Shown piece after piece: positions 27,801 to 42,800 of a stretch of 64,000 nt of DNA. A program made the position numbers and the translations under genes. The first letter of the stretch is position 1, and each line of letters starts with the position of its first letter. Source of the stretch: Nautilus pompilius. Lineage: Eukaryota; Mollusca; Cephalopoda; Nautilida; Nautilidae. The notes under the pieces were generated by a model. The model made no database searches. It had not been told where the DNA came from and saw only the letters and a program-made list of their open reading frames with translations. The stretch is from contig JACATO010002451.1 of assembly GCA_018389105.1 (NCBI GenBank), forward strand, positions 3,240,501 through 3,304,500, read 5' to 3'.

Positions 27801-30800
27801 ACCAATGGGAAAGCTAATACTTCACTGACCAAATTAATGCTGGTCAATATTTTGAGATTTAAACTTGTAATCCTAGTCTTATCAAAGGCCACTGTAGAAT
27901 GGGTTGCCCCAATAGTTACAGTCAGTTCAAGTGTTTTTGTTGGATATCAATCATCCTGAGAGAGTTTCTTCATGTTTGAAATCCAAAACAAACTGGTAAA
28001 TTAACAGACCGTTGTTTGTGCTTTGTTTTTTGTTTTTTTTTTTTTTTCACAGGCAAGAAATTGTGATTTAGCATCTCTGTAAATGTTAAGATGGCTTAAA
28101 TCACAACACTCGCTGGGATGTCGCACATACTGCAACATCTTCAGAGAACAGAGCCACAGGTTTCAATTTCTGACAAGTTTGAAGTCGCCTTTTATCACAT
28201 TTTCATTTCTGCCTTAAATATTCTAATGCTGCAAAGACTTTGTCTCATTTTTCTTCCCTACAAAATAATTTTAATATTTAAAGTTTTTTCTATTTTTTTT
28301 ACTAACCTATCATGCCCCCTTCTTCCAAAGACAACAATGGTTTTTTCTAAAGAGAACTAACAGCAACAAGCCCAAAACAAAAACAAAAGACAGAAAAAAT
28401 AAGATAATTTTACTTTTCTTCTAATTTTTCATTGATAAATCTGATAAATTGGTCAGTCACTTAATGCATTTTGAATTGATTTATTCATTTTTTTTTATTT
28501 TACTTCATTTTGTTACATCTTATCCTTAACTTTATTCTCTTATTAGAAATAATCTATAGATGCTTCCCCCTTTAATAAAAACATTTACTCTATTAACTTT
28601 TGAATTGGCATTTATTTTTTTTTGTGGGGGAACCAGATTTCCTTCTTATCACTACGCTGATGTTAATGCAATCAGCAGCAGCAGCAGTTCTGGAAATATT
28701 TACTGTAAAACAAAGTTTATTTTTTTCAAACTTATAGAAGTCTATATTTTTCTGTCATAAAGCTCATTTTCTTCATTTACTAGTTTATCATAAATTTATT
28801 TGTGCACATACTTTCTCTAGTGACTGTTCTTCATGTTTATTCTTTCTCTTATCTACTATAGCCTGGTGCTCTCTCAAACTCTTCCAAACGATCTAAAAGG
28901 TCAACAAATATACAGTAAAGCTGCTAGAGATAAATGCTCATACTAAAAAAAAACACAGGGCACTGGTCATGTTTCTCTTTTACATCTACCTTGTAAATTT
29001 GAGATGTCTGAAGAAAAATTTTCATGTCCTAAAAATTTTATGAGCTTTAGGGAAAATGTCACAAGTTAGATTTGGATAAGCAAAGACAATTAAAATAGTG
29101 ATCACAAATGTACTATTTATCTACAAACACTGCTGTTTGTAGATCTGAGGGTTTTAATACAATATACAGGGTAAGAAATATAATTCCTTCATATACTTTA
29201 ATATGTTAGTCTAGTAGTCTCCTCCATAATAACTATTATTATTATTATTATTATTATAATATATATATATTTAAAAAAAACAAACACTCTCACCTGGTAA
29301 GTTGGCTATTTTACAGCCAGTGTTTTATCTTGTTTCTAAGGGCAGCATTAAATGCATGCATTGATAAATCAATTTACAGTAAATTCCCATTTTTATTAAA
29401 TGGCTTGGGACTAAATGCATCCTGTATAAAAAGTTTTTTTTGTTAAAGTGGCAATGGTATGTTTAACCAAAGATATTGAAATATAAAAAAAATGAAAATA
29501 ATAATTGAAAATAAGACATATTAGGCTTGTGATCTTCTCCTTTATTAACACATTAAAATGTGTGTGTGATACTATTGAGTAATTACAATCAGGAATTTAT
29601 ACAGTATACTTAAGTTATGAAATTGACTGTACATTATTGCAGAGGTAGCAATGGCATTAAAGCAGTTAAAGTTAGTTAAGGTAGCATATCATGACAGCAC
29701 AACATGAACCAATGCTTGTGGGGAGGCTGTATAAATGTCTGTCTTGAGTTCAGTCACCAGTTTACTTAAAGAAATTATTGTTTTCTTAGTGTATATTCCT
29801 AGGTTTAATTACATGACCCTGCCAAGTAAAGGCTGTACCTAACAAACCAAGTGTACACATGAAAAGAGTGGGCTGCCTGTTGAGTAAAGGACTTGATGTG
29901 ATGTCACCTCACATCCAGATGAAAGAAAAATCACTTTCTCCTCCTCTCCCTTTAAATCATACTAAGTGGTAGTTCTGATGCCATAGTTGCTGATAAGTCT
30001 GTTTACTTTCTCAAATATTGTTAGTGAAACTAGTTTCTTCTTTGTTGCAAGCAATGGTGGTGAGCTTATGGAATCCAGTGATCATTTCTTGTAGGCCATG
30101 GGTAATAAATTTCTGCTATTATTAAACACTTAGTAGTGCTGCTACAAGCTAAGTGTGTGTTTAAATGTTTGTTTCACATGGCTGAGGGGTGCAGCCAGTG
30201 CCCGGGTGTTCACTGTGGCCAATTTTTAAACTACGGGGCACCAAATTCAAATCTTTTTTTTTCTTCTTCTTTTTTCAGATATTAAGCTGATAAGAACAGA
30301 TACTACCAATCAGCAGCATTCATTTCAGAAAACTGGCATTTTCACTGTATTTTCAAGCAAATAAATGAGAAATAATTTGCCACAGAATAGAAATTGTGCA
30401 TAATTGCATGAATTCTGTATGGTTAACATTCATGACTATAGCACCTGCCATTTAGCAACTAAAAAAAAGAGAAAGTTTTAAAGTAAAAAAACAAGTCCAA
30501 CACTGTTGTGGAGTCTACTCGACAATTACCAAGTTGTTTTTTTTTTAAAGTCTGCTGGGTGGTTACACCATAATCACCACTGCACTAGTGATAATAGTCA
30601 AAACACATCCCCTTCTAGACAAATCTTCATTTTAGTAAACAGAGAGAGTGATAATAAAGAAATAATTCTATTGTTTTAACTCTTAACAAAGAAATATTCA
30701 TGATTCTCCAGAACAATTTCATTTCTTAAATAGGTTTTAAATAAATTAGTAAATATGGTATAAAAAAAGAAGAACAGCAACAAAGATTTCAAAAATGTCA

Positions 30801-33800
30801 TCACTGAAACACACAAAAATAAATAAATAAATTTGACATCAGGTCACTTCAAAGGTTTGATTTTATGCTGAATCTGTATTTTTAAAAAGATTACTATACT
30901 GAATCATCAAAGTTGTCTTTGATACAATCATAAAAAAAAATTTTTTGATGACTAAGTGAATTTCAAATAAAAATCATTATGATAAAGACTAATTTTTATT
31001 CTCATAAACAAATTAATGAAAATTAATTCTTTTATGTAATCATATACGGTTTGAACCTGTTGCTATGGTGCTCATCACCTAGGAATTGGGTGGTTCTGGT
31101 TGATGCTTCATCAATTCACCATAATCACGAGTTCTGCATCAGAAAATTAATTTCCGATAATTATGGTGATAATACAATGGTAGACACTAAGTATGTAAAA
31201 CTAACACCATCAATTTGTGACATGGAGAGCCACAGATTCCTTTGATGAATTGGGAGGGAGGGGAGGGAGGGAGAGAGATGGATGGCTACTAGTTGCTACA
31301 GAAAATACTAGTCAGTGGCCTTAACATAAAATCGTTAAGACTTTCTCGATGCTGCATTATACCAGTACAACTTTACCCACTTAATTACAGCTGCTCTGGT
31401 CCAGCTCATAGACTGCAATGAAATAATTTTTATAAGGTGGGAGGCAGCAAAAGATTAAGCCTGGTATATGACAATCTTTATTCAAGTGTAGCTTTAATTT
31501 ATTGCATTTTTTAAAATGTGAAAACAGTATAGCATCTTAAAAATAAAAAAAGTTTGTTTTTCCAGTTCATGGTTAACGCTGTCACTCATCAACATTAGCC
31601 ACCTTTCTGTCATGCTCCCATTTACCATCCTGATTCTTGTCTCCCTCCCTCCAAGTTCTTCAGAACCTCAACTTTTCTTTTCAACATTCTAGAAACCCGA
31701 GCTTCAGAAATGTCGTGTCTGTGTGACCAGCTTGAATATTCAATTCCGCCACGCTGTTCAAAACATCTATTTGCTCATGAAATAACAAGTGACCCTTTTA
31801 GGTTGTTTTGTGGGGAGGGGTTAGGCCACCTTGAAAAAAAAAAAAAACATAATTAGACTTCCACACAACACAAACAAACATGGAAGCCAGGTCAGACTGG
31901 TTTTACCATGCGCCACCATGCAGCTCAGTGAGCAGTGAGCATAATTACATTGTGAAAAGTCTCAAGTTCAAAAAACAAAAAGGTCAGAAGTCTCATTATA
32001 ACAAGATTTCTGCACACTACATTTTCAAGCAAGTGGGAAATGCAGTAAAAAAAATTTAACAATAGGAAGTATAAGAGGAGGGAAATGGGACTATAAAAAT
32101 AATTGCATTAAAATGAGGATCACTAATAAGAGAGTTGCAAATAAGCAAGTGCGGCTGCATAATCTTTCACATGGGAATAAATCCCATTAGTTAAAGAAAA
32201 ACCTGAGCTTTCACTAACTTTGTATTTAGCAAAAGCTGTTTCTTCCCATGTAAAAAAAAAATATGCTAGCATTATGCAACATCGAAAAAGTCTCAAGAAT
32301 TTAAAGCTAACACATCGATGCAACATTTTCATCAGAAAAAGTCAGTCAGAAATGATGTGGAGGATAACATAAGGATTAAAGATCATCAAATTGTTTTCAT
32401 TAAAATACTTTTAAATTTATTTATAATACGGTGAAAAAAAGGGGGGGGCAACAAAGCAATTTTGAAATCACTGCATGTTAGGAAGATGTCACTAAAGAGC
32501 TCCACACCCAGTTCAACAGCTGTGTGCTTGCTTTTGTTTTTCTAGTCTAAATTCACTGTTTTCTTCCTTGTCATTATTTTTTTCTGACTTTTAGTTACAT
32601 TTTCATTAAAACTGTAAACTACATTCCCATTTAAAGATCACACTTAACATCTTTTTATTTACTTGTTTGGTTTTTTTTTTTAAACAAACGATTAAGCAAA
32701 AGCATTGAGAAAACAATCAATAACCACATTGTGCGCCCACAGGCTATTTCCCCAAAAGCTTTGACTTTTCTTGTAAGGACACATGTGGAGTTGTAAAAAA
32801 AAATATCGATGCCACATATATCTCCAATACCGATATGACTCAAAAGCTTAAAATATGTCATTAAAAAAAAGATATTAGTATGATTATGCTGTTTAGATAA
32901 TCACCCAACCCAAATAACAAACAGTCAGTCCATTCTCAAGTTGTTGTTTATCCAGTAATCTTTTGATTTACAATTCTTACTAGGCGGGTGCACATGATTA
33001 CCTCTCTTTAATAGACTTAAAACAGAAATGTTTACATCATTGCTAAACACAGAATTTCTTAATTAAATAAAAAGCAAATAATTATTAATAAGTAATGGTT
33101 AAAACTAAAAAAGGCTGCCATTCTGCAGAGTTTGTAATTTGAGGGGCTATAATTTCAGTGTTCGCCCAATTTTGTTTAACTAATTCAGCCTTATAACTGG
33201 TACAATGTGGAAGGAACAGCCACAACAACTTGAGAATGTTTATATCTAAGTGGTATTTGTGACACTGTTTGGGCATGAGTTATTAGGTTGTTACAAAAGT
33301 TTTGTGCATTTTTTTTACCGCATCAATAAGACTTCATATCGTTGCTGAATGTGAAGTTTATTAATCAGAGTAAGTTCCATTACAATCAACAGACTTATAC
33401 CAATGAGTTACAAGCGCATTTATACCATTTTCAAAAAATTCTGGATTTCTGGAGTTGACAAACTATTGGAAGGCAGTTTCAATTGCTGCTTGGTTGGAGA
33501 AGGATTTCATATGGAGGAAGCTGTTGAGGTGTTTGGAAAGGTAGTAGTCTGTGGGAGAAAAATCTGATGAATAGGCTGGGCAAGAGTAGAACTTCGTAAC
33601 CCAATCTGTTCAGTTTCTGAAAACTTTCACAAGAGGAACATGAGGATGAGCATCAGTTGGGGGGGGATTGGGCCTCTAAAGAGGGCGTCATTTGGGGAGT
33701 GGAAAACGTTTAATGAATTAAAGACAAAGGATGGTTTCAGGGTGCAAGAAGTAAAAGGAAAACAGAGAAAAAGTGACCATGACCAGGTGGAGGCTTTTAA

Positions 33801-36800
33801 AAGTTAGTTCAGCAGAAACCACTCCAAGTCACAGCCGGCATTTGGAATTGAAAAGGATCCAATCCTGAATCCACAACAAATGCTCATCCCGCATGTTTAA
33901 AAAGTGACTTTTCAGAACTACTGAAACGAAGTACCCCCTTGTTCCAGATTTAATTCTTAAAAGTCCCATTTTTCAACATTGCTTCTTGCGCAGGTTTGTT
34001 TTGGATCAGTCTTTGTTCCTCTTCCCTTCAATAATTGCCGTCTTTCATTGTCACATTTTCTGATTAAGCAACCTGTTAATTCATTACATTCCTCCTTTAA
34101 GCTGTGTTGTTTCACCAGGTTTGAAAGAAGTTAAATTGGATGACAACCAATTGCAGTCCACACCAAACCTTGACATGAACCACCTTTGGGTGGAGCTTTG
34201 AAAATTGGGAATGTTGTTAGGTGCCTTGTTTCAGGTCAAGCCACTGTGCTGATTGTTTGCAATTGTCATAAAGGATCCCTTGTTTTATCACATTAATGAG
34301 TCACGCAAAAATGGGTCCTTTTTGTTTTCTTAAAAACATTCAAAGCAGATGTCCATCCGATGAATTCTCTTGTCTTCTTCATTCATGAAAACCCAATTGA
34401 TCAAACATTTTGGAGACTGGGGGAAGAATTTCAAGATAACATAGAAACAGTTTTGCAGTGCTTAATCAAGTTCTAAAGCAATTATCTTAAAAACGATTTT
34501 TCTTGGATCAGCTTCAACTAGAAGTGCATTCCAACGGTGTATTATCAAAGCTGGAAGGATTCCACTACATTCTCGTCTTAGAGGCTTAAATCTCCTGATT
34601 AAAATCTTTAACCATTATTGTACTGATTGATTATTGATGAGTCCTTAAACCATGCTTGCTTAATGGTTATGAGTTTGCCACTCGCTAACTCTGGTGGCAA
34701 TACATTACACCCCAGCATCCCACCCAAAGCCCCCCCTACATACACCACTGCCCCCCCCCCAACCCCAACCCAACAAACATATTCCCCCCCACAAAACCAA
34801 ACCCAAAACACCAAAATCTTTTTTATTTACTTTAAGGGGTTTTAGGGGGTAAGGAAACAATTTTGAAATTTTAGGATCTTTGTTTTGTGGTTTTTTTTCT
34901 TTTTTGGTTTTTTTTTTTTTTAAAAATATTTTTTTTTTTTTATTTAATTTAGTTTGGGGGGGTACGGGTGGAATATTAGGGAACCCATAGGATTATTTTT
35001 ACTTTCATGCAAGGGGGGGGGTCACGGGGTGGAATTAAAAAGAAGATAAAATTTGGGGGTAAAGGGGAAATGGTTAAAAGATTATCTAATCCAATAAAAA
35101 AGGGTGTTAGGGAGGAGGGTGTGTTTGTGTTGACCAACTTCAAAAATGAGGAAGGGTTCATACTATGGTGGTTTTTTCTCATGGATTGTTTTTTGATTTA
35201 AAATGGTATGTGGTGTAGGGGTTTGTGTTTGTTTTAACAGTGGTGTGTCAATGTTTGTGGGTGGTTATTCTCATCACAGGTGTGTTGTTTTGGATAGGTT
35301 TGTCTGGTTGGTGTTAAGTTGTGTTGTTTGCTATTTTGTGTGGTTTTTATTGTACCAGGGTTTTTTGGTGGGGACGGTGTGTGGATTTTGTGTTTTGTTT
35401 TGTAAGTTGTGTGTTGGGTGGTGTAAAAATGGGGGTTTTCGTTGGGTTTTAATTGTATTGTGGGCATAAAATATGGTTGTTGTGGGGTTTGTGTTTGGTT
35501 TATTTTATGTGGTTTGTAGGGGGTTTGTTTTTGGTTGGGGTGTTAGTTTTTGGTTTTGTTGAAGTGGTGGTTCAATTTTGTGGAATTGGTTTCTGTTTGT
35601 GTTTTGGGTGTGGTTGGGTTGTTGGGTTTTGTGGGCTGTTGTGGTGTGTTGTTTTTTGTATTGGGGTGTTGGGGGGAAGGTGGGTTTTATGGTGGGGAGT
35701 TTTTTAGGTGGTTTTGGGGGGGTTGGTGTTGTGTTGGTGGTTTTGAGAATTTATTGTTGTGGGTTGGATGGTGTTGTTGTAATTGTGGTGGGCATTGTTT
35801 GTGGTGTTGGTTGGTTCTTTGTTGCCGGTGTCATTTGAGTGTGGTTGGGGGGAAAAATTAAAATTAAAGACAAAAAAAAAAAAATGTGAAAAGTTTCACC
35901 AGGTTAAGAAGTTATATTGGATGAACAATGAAGCCCCAAACAGACCCAACCACCTTTGCCATTGCAATTCCCGTGGTTAGGTGCCTTTTCCAACAAGCCA
36001 CTGTGCTGCGTTTGCAATTCCCATAAAAATCCCCATTTTTTAACCATCAATTGATCCCCCCAGAAATGGTCCCTTGTTTTCATTTGTGAAGAGCAGATCT
36101 CCCCCCCGCCCCCATTCCCCCCGTTCCAAGTTCAAGCCCACCCCCCCCCTTTGTCAACAGGCCCCCCCCACCGCCAACCCTTCCCGTCCCCCAGCCCAGC
36201 ACTGCACCCACCACCTCTTTTTTGGGTTTTTTTATTTTTTTTTTTTTTTGTGTGACAACCAACCCCCCCCCCCCCGAGGCTCCATCTCCTGATTAAAACC
36301 TTGCAAACCACATTGTACTGACCTTACCCCCCATGCCCAATGTTATGAGTGCCTCGCTCACTTCTCCCCTGGTTGAACTCATGAAGCAAAATGCATGAAC
36401 AACTTTTCTATTCATGCTTCACTCAGAACCCTGAAACAAACATCCATTTTATGATTTTTAAAAAGGTAGGATGTGCATAATGTATGCAAAAGTACATGAT
36501 ACAAAACTACATATAGCTTATCTGCATACACCTTTGCAAACATGCAAGAAATGAACTCCAAATTAACAAAATGTAAAAACCGACAAAACTTTTGTAACGA
36601 CCTAATATTTGCTCTTGTCATCTTAAGTTAAAAAGTGATACATTAACTCAGTTTTATTCTCTTTCTACAATCTCATTTTTGGCAAAACCACAAGTGAGAA
36701 CTGAAACAATTTTGGAGACTTGGGGGAAGAAGCAGTTTATTTATAATATAACATCAGATTAACTTCTCTATTTTAACAATGTAAAATGGCATTAAAAATA

Positions 36801-39800
36801 ATAAAAGATGTAAATTGTACTTAAAAATCGATTCATCCTACCAATGTGTATCTAGTAATTAATTAGAAGTGCATCCAACTATAAAATTAATTATGTACTA
36901 TGTACAATACACTTCATTATCTACAGTTACCTAGCTTAAATCTGGTACCAGCTAAATACTGCATTATTTACGTTATCTTTAACCAGTTATATGTTATCTG
37001 ATTAGATTATACACCAGAGTATTTAAACTATCACTGGTTCTATATGGTGTGTTATTTAGATTATCACTGTCCAGCTATAAAATCAATAGCAGTATCTATT
37101 ATATGATGCACTGCATTTTGACAATCATTATCTAACTATAAAACCTCTGGCATCACATTATCACACCCACATAGAGTGTGCCACCACCCTGATTATATTA
37201 CCCATTACATATTTAGACTATTACAGCTGTTGCTACAGATATCTAAACATAAATCTTTGTTTTTGATTAATAGAAAACCTCCCACCAAGGAAATAACTTA
37301 GAAAAATTATTAAATCTTGTGGTTATAGCCTCTTGGTAGAACATTTTACAAAATGCCTGGCCACTCAGTTTAGCAATGAGGATACTTAGTTAATTCAATG
37401 ACCATGGATACTGTCAAATGAGGGAGTGGAACATCACAGAACCCATTGCTGGTAGTTCACATCTTGCAGATTAAGCTATCCAGGAAACCCAATACAAAGG
37501 AAGAGAAAATAAAAAATACACTAGTGGCTAGATACTGAACACATTTTAGCCACTGCCATCACCATGACAAATGAGTGTACTAAATGAACTTACCAACCAA
37601 TTCTTCATATATGGTGTAGCAAACTCATTAAAAATGATTAGTGATATTGTATAAACATCCAAGGCCATTCCAATCACTCACTAAAATCTAATTTGACCTC
37701 CCCTTCAGTTAAAAATATTCTACAAAAAGGAAAACCAAAAATAAAACAAGGTTTACCCTTAAACATACACAAACATATTTTGTGTGGGGAGAACCTTATA
37801 AGAATAAAATGTTGACTTTGTTATAGAAGAAGTTTATCTATAGGTAATTTCTAAAAATCCCCAGTTTCAGATTAAAATTAATTTAAAATATTTAAAAATG
37901 GCCAGGAATGAAAAGTAGGGTAAGGCTTACAATTCTAAACAGTTTCTAAATTATTTATTCAAAGCCAGCCAAAATCCCAAGTTAAAATAACTCACCAGCA
38001 TTTTCAGCCAATTTGAAAAATTGTTTTATTTTTGTTTAAAAATATTTCTTTTAGTGATTTATGTACCTAGAAGTGTCAGAAATGTGCAGAGTAGTTATAT
38101 ATTATTTCACACAGTATGACAGAGAGAAATGTCCTTATACCTTAGCTATTTAATCCAGACTTCCTAAATTCTGAGTTGATCTCTCTCTCTCTCTCTTGTC
38201 TAACATTAGATTTAAGTTGAACTTCAAAACGAACTAATCTAAATTTTTATTTAACTTAAATACAGTTTTGAAATCTTGAAATTAGTCAATATATAAATGT
38301 GAATCTCTCACCACCACACAAAATACTTTCAAATTAAAATTTTTTTACAAGATAAAAATTATAATTTTATATAAAAAATTCAAATGTATTTTTTAAAATT
38401 TTGATTTAAGAAAAAAAATAGAGTAATTATGCTACTAAAAGCAACGAACATTCAAGACAATATGTTAAGTTAAGACATTTATTTTAATGTCTTCATATTT
38501 CCAATTCTAGATATTTCATATATGTACTAATAATATAAAGTAAATGGAAGCGCAATCCATAAATAATAATAAAAACAAAACCAATACACAGCTCCTTCAA
38601 CCTTAAGCAGAAAGAAAAGAAGTCCATTTGTCCACATAACATCGAAGGGCGCACAGTGCACAAATAAGAAATCAATTTTAGCTTGGATATCTTGCCTTTC
38701 TATTTACCCTTCAACAATCTGCAAACATAGACAACTTTCACACCTAAACTGATTACTGAAATAAAAAGAATTGTATTTGCTCTAGTTTATAACAGTTTCA
38801 TCTACTTAATTAATTTTATAACTTGGCATGTATGCCACAAAGTCTGCACTTGTTGGCCTACATAAGTAAAGATAACCTGTAGCCAACTATGTAAATGGGT
38901 TCCCCCAAATTGATTCCCCCACCTTCTACTTTCTCTTTCAACAACAATCAACCATCTTAGCCAGTCTATGACTTATGGAAAGTATCAGGGCTTCTAATCG
39001 GTTATCAGGCAACAAGCAGCTATTACCGACAGAAAATAAGAAAATATGTTTGCTGCCAATCCAGAACTAGACCGATATATGGTAAAGCAAAGCACAAATT
39101 TTAATGAATAACTGGAGAAATAGAACCAGTTAACTTCTGTGTGTTTTACTGTGTAATTAGAGCACAGAGATTGATAACTCTGCTAGGCTGAAGTCTTAGC
39201 AATCAGTTTAAGACAAACCAGAAAAGAAATGTACTGGGAGCCAGGCCCAGTGCTAAGAAAATACTGCATTATTCTGAAGCCTCCCCCCTTTGAGAATACA
39301 ACCTCATAAATGTAGACATACATACAAGCGAGCAAAATGCATTTAACAAGTTAATCTCATGCTTCTGGCTTCCAACCCCTACCTTTCCAATCACCTGCTG
39401 CTAAGCAAAAACAAGTGTATATCCAACAGTTACAAAATTTCAAGAATGCTAATTTTATTTTAAATTCAATTTTGATGAGAAACCACCAGCCATTTATTAT
39501 ATGATTTCTTAATATATCACATATAATCAGCAATAGTAACAGAAAAGCATTTGAAAAAGATTTTAAATCCTTTAAATTACAGTAAAATTTATTAATCTGG
39601 CAACCTGTAATCTGAAACTTCCAATGTTCCGGCACCAGGCTGAACCAATAACCATCCCATGTGTGCGTTTAGATATTTAATTCTCTGTGAAAACATTTCA
39701 AATCACTTATTTCTCCAATAAACATTCATTCCTTTGAATTATCTTATAATGTTGTCAAAGAATAACCATTTAACTAGCCATGGAATAAAAAGGAAGATAG

Positions 39801-42800
39801 TTTTGTTAACATTAGCCCTATGGTACAGTACTCTTCATTTTTCACTTAATTTAGGTGAGTTTTTTTATTACAGTATCGTTTATGTTGTTTTAGAGTTACT
39901 TCTATTGTAATTCCCTATATTATAGGTAAATTATGCCTATTGATTAACTACGTGGATATAAACTGGTACATTACCTAACCCAGTATCTATGATATCTGTT
40001 AACTGTTGGATTAAAGAGATTATATGCAGAAAAAATAAATAAAAAATCCTTAGACAGTATGGCATGGTATTTACAAAGCGGAAGCCTTGACGTATATGAA
40101 CCCCCCTGCCAAAACTGACTATCAACTGTGTTCTCTATCCTAGCAGCCATTCTATTAAAAACACTTGTTTTCCAATCCGCTCAGATCTAGATAAATTAAG
40201 CTGAAGACCTTTTCCTAGCAAATAAGACAAAAAGAATTTTTCTGAATTTTATTTATACTCATAAGCCTGTTAAAGATTTTAATCAGTTTGATCAAATTCC
40301 CTCTCAATGTCACCCGTTACTGAATTTGACAACCCATTTCTAATCCTATTGCTCTGCCTCAACTATAGGGACAGAACCAGCTCATCTTCGACCGCCTCTT
40401 CCCACAAGCAAGGAACATGAGCTAGGATTGAATGAAGAATGGTGAAGAATAAAAAACACAACTCTGAAAAATTTATTTTTCTAATAATGGCAAATGGCTA
40501 AAAAACATTTTTCAATCCCATACAATTCCCAGCATAAATTTAATCAAATTTTAAGAGACAAAAAAGTTTTTTTTTTTAGGTTTTACAAAAAAAAGTATAT
40601 TACTGTTCTATATATACAGGTGCATCTCAAAAAATTAGAATATTGTGGAAGAGTTCAATATTTTTTGTCAGTTATTTCAGAAAGTGAAAATTGTATATAT
40701 ATATTCTAGACTCATTACATGTAAACTAAAATGTTTCATCATTGACACCCTCCACATGGAGGGTAAGCCACAGAAGGTCATTGCTGAAAGGGCTGGCTGT
40801 TCGCAGAGTGCTGTATCAAAGTATATTCATGGAAAGTTGACTGGAAAGGAAAAGGTGCACAAGCAAGAGGGATGACCGTAGCCTTGAGAGGATTGTCAAG
40901 TAAAGCCAATTCAAGAACTTGGGGGAGCTTCACGAGGAGTGGACTGAGGCTGGAGTCGGTGCATCAAGAGAAACCACGCACAGATGTGTCCAGGAAATGG
41001 GCTACAAGTGTCGCATTCCTAGTGTCAAGTCACTCCTGAACCAGAGACAACGTCAGAAACATCTTACCCGGGCTAAGGAGAAAAAGACCTGGACCATTGC
41101 TCAGTGGTCCAAAGTCCTCTTTTCAGATGAAAGTAAATTCTGCATTTCATTTGGAAATCAAGGCCACACAGTCTGGAGGAAGAGTGGAGAGGCACAGAAT
41201 CCAAGTTGCTTGAAGTCCAGTGTGAAGTTTCCACAGTCAGTGATGATTTGGGGTGCCATGTCATCTGCTGGTGTTGGTCCACTGTGTTTTATCAAGTCCA
41301 AAGTCAATGCAGCCGTCTACCAGGAGATTTTAGAGCACTTCATGCTTCCATCTGCTGACAAGCTTTATGGCGATGCTGATTTCTGTGCCAAAACTACTAG
41401 TAACTGGTTTGCTTCATTGGCCAGTCAACTCGCCTGACATGAACCCCATAGAGAATCTATGGGGTATTGTCAAGAGAAAGATGACACACACCAGACCCAA
41501 CAATATAGACCAGCTGAAGGCCATTATCAAAGCAACCTGGGCTTCCATAACACCTCAGCAGTGCCACAGGCTGATCGACTCCATGCCACACCACTTTGAT
41601 GCAGTGATTCATGCAAAAGGATACCCGACCAAGTATTGAGTGCATAAATGAACATACTTTTCATAAGTTCGACATTTCTATATTATGAATCCTTTTTTTT
41701 TTTATTAATCTTATGAAATATTCTAATATTTTGAGATAGTGGATTTTTGATTTTCACGAGCTGTAGGCTGTAATCATCAAAATTAAAACAAAAAAAGGCT
41801 TGAAATATTTCACTTTAAGTGTAATGAATCTAGAATATATGAAAGTTTCACTGTTTGAATTAAATTACGGAAAAAATGAACTCTTCCACAATATTCTAAT
41901 TTTTTGAGATGCACCTGTATATGTATATATATGTATATACACATTTGTAACAGAAAATGATGATACATAATTGTAAATGTAACAGATGCAGCTAGTTTTT
42001 AAATTGAGAAGCCGTAAAAGAAATAACTGTTTTGTTCACTTTCCTTTACAACCAATTCCACTGCCAATGATTCTAATTCTCACACCAATTTTCAAAATAT
42101 GCAACTTTCCGCATCAGTTTCCACTTCTCAAATGAATGTCAAGCCACCTACAAATTTTCACAAGCTTTCCCCAGTGCTGTTTGCCAGATGTGTCTCAACC
42201 AATGGATTATTATTTAACAAGACCCATAAGCTTCTCCTATGTATGCTTTCTAGTTCACTTTAACATGTGAAACTTTTGTTGGCTTTACAAAACAATACCA
42301 AAACAGTACATCATGACCACTTTCCATTTTAAGTTCAGTAAAGAAACTATATTCAGATTCCACTCACCACTTTCTCCATACCAGTAGTCTATCCATAGGT
42401 CACATGGTCTCAAATATAATAACCAAGATCTGTTATTTTCTACAAATTTACAATTAGACTGACCATCCTTTGTATTGAAAAGGGTCAGTTTAACAATAAC
42501 TAGGTCATTGGATTTTATTTCTTGTAATAAAATAATTTCTACTTAAACATGACATCTATGCTTCCAAACTTCTTCAAGAAAAGTATTTCTATTGATGAAA
42601 ACTAACGCTACTAATCTGCAGCTCTTTCTGGTTATGAATACACAGCATGTTAAACTACTACACTGGTGCAGCAAATGGTCAAACAACTTACTGACCTGCT
42701 GTGACTAAGAACCCAAGTTTAATCTAATAGCACATTTTTTCCTTGCTCTTCCATGCCAGATCAGCATGGATTCGCTCCCAGCAGTCTGGTTTCCTCCCAC

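Noticed and set aside
29233-29270. CRISPR-like or structured repeat array
   Set aside because: It is a simple ATT/AT microsatellite in animal DNA; there are no spacers.
34608-36292. Many overlapping open frames of 60-103 codons on both strands
   Set aside because: They come from G/T-only or C-rich composition, which lacks stop codons; the encoded strings are low complexity and resemble no protein.
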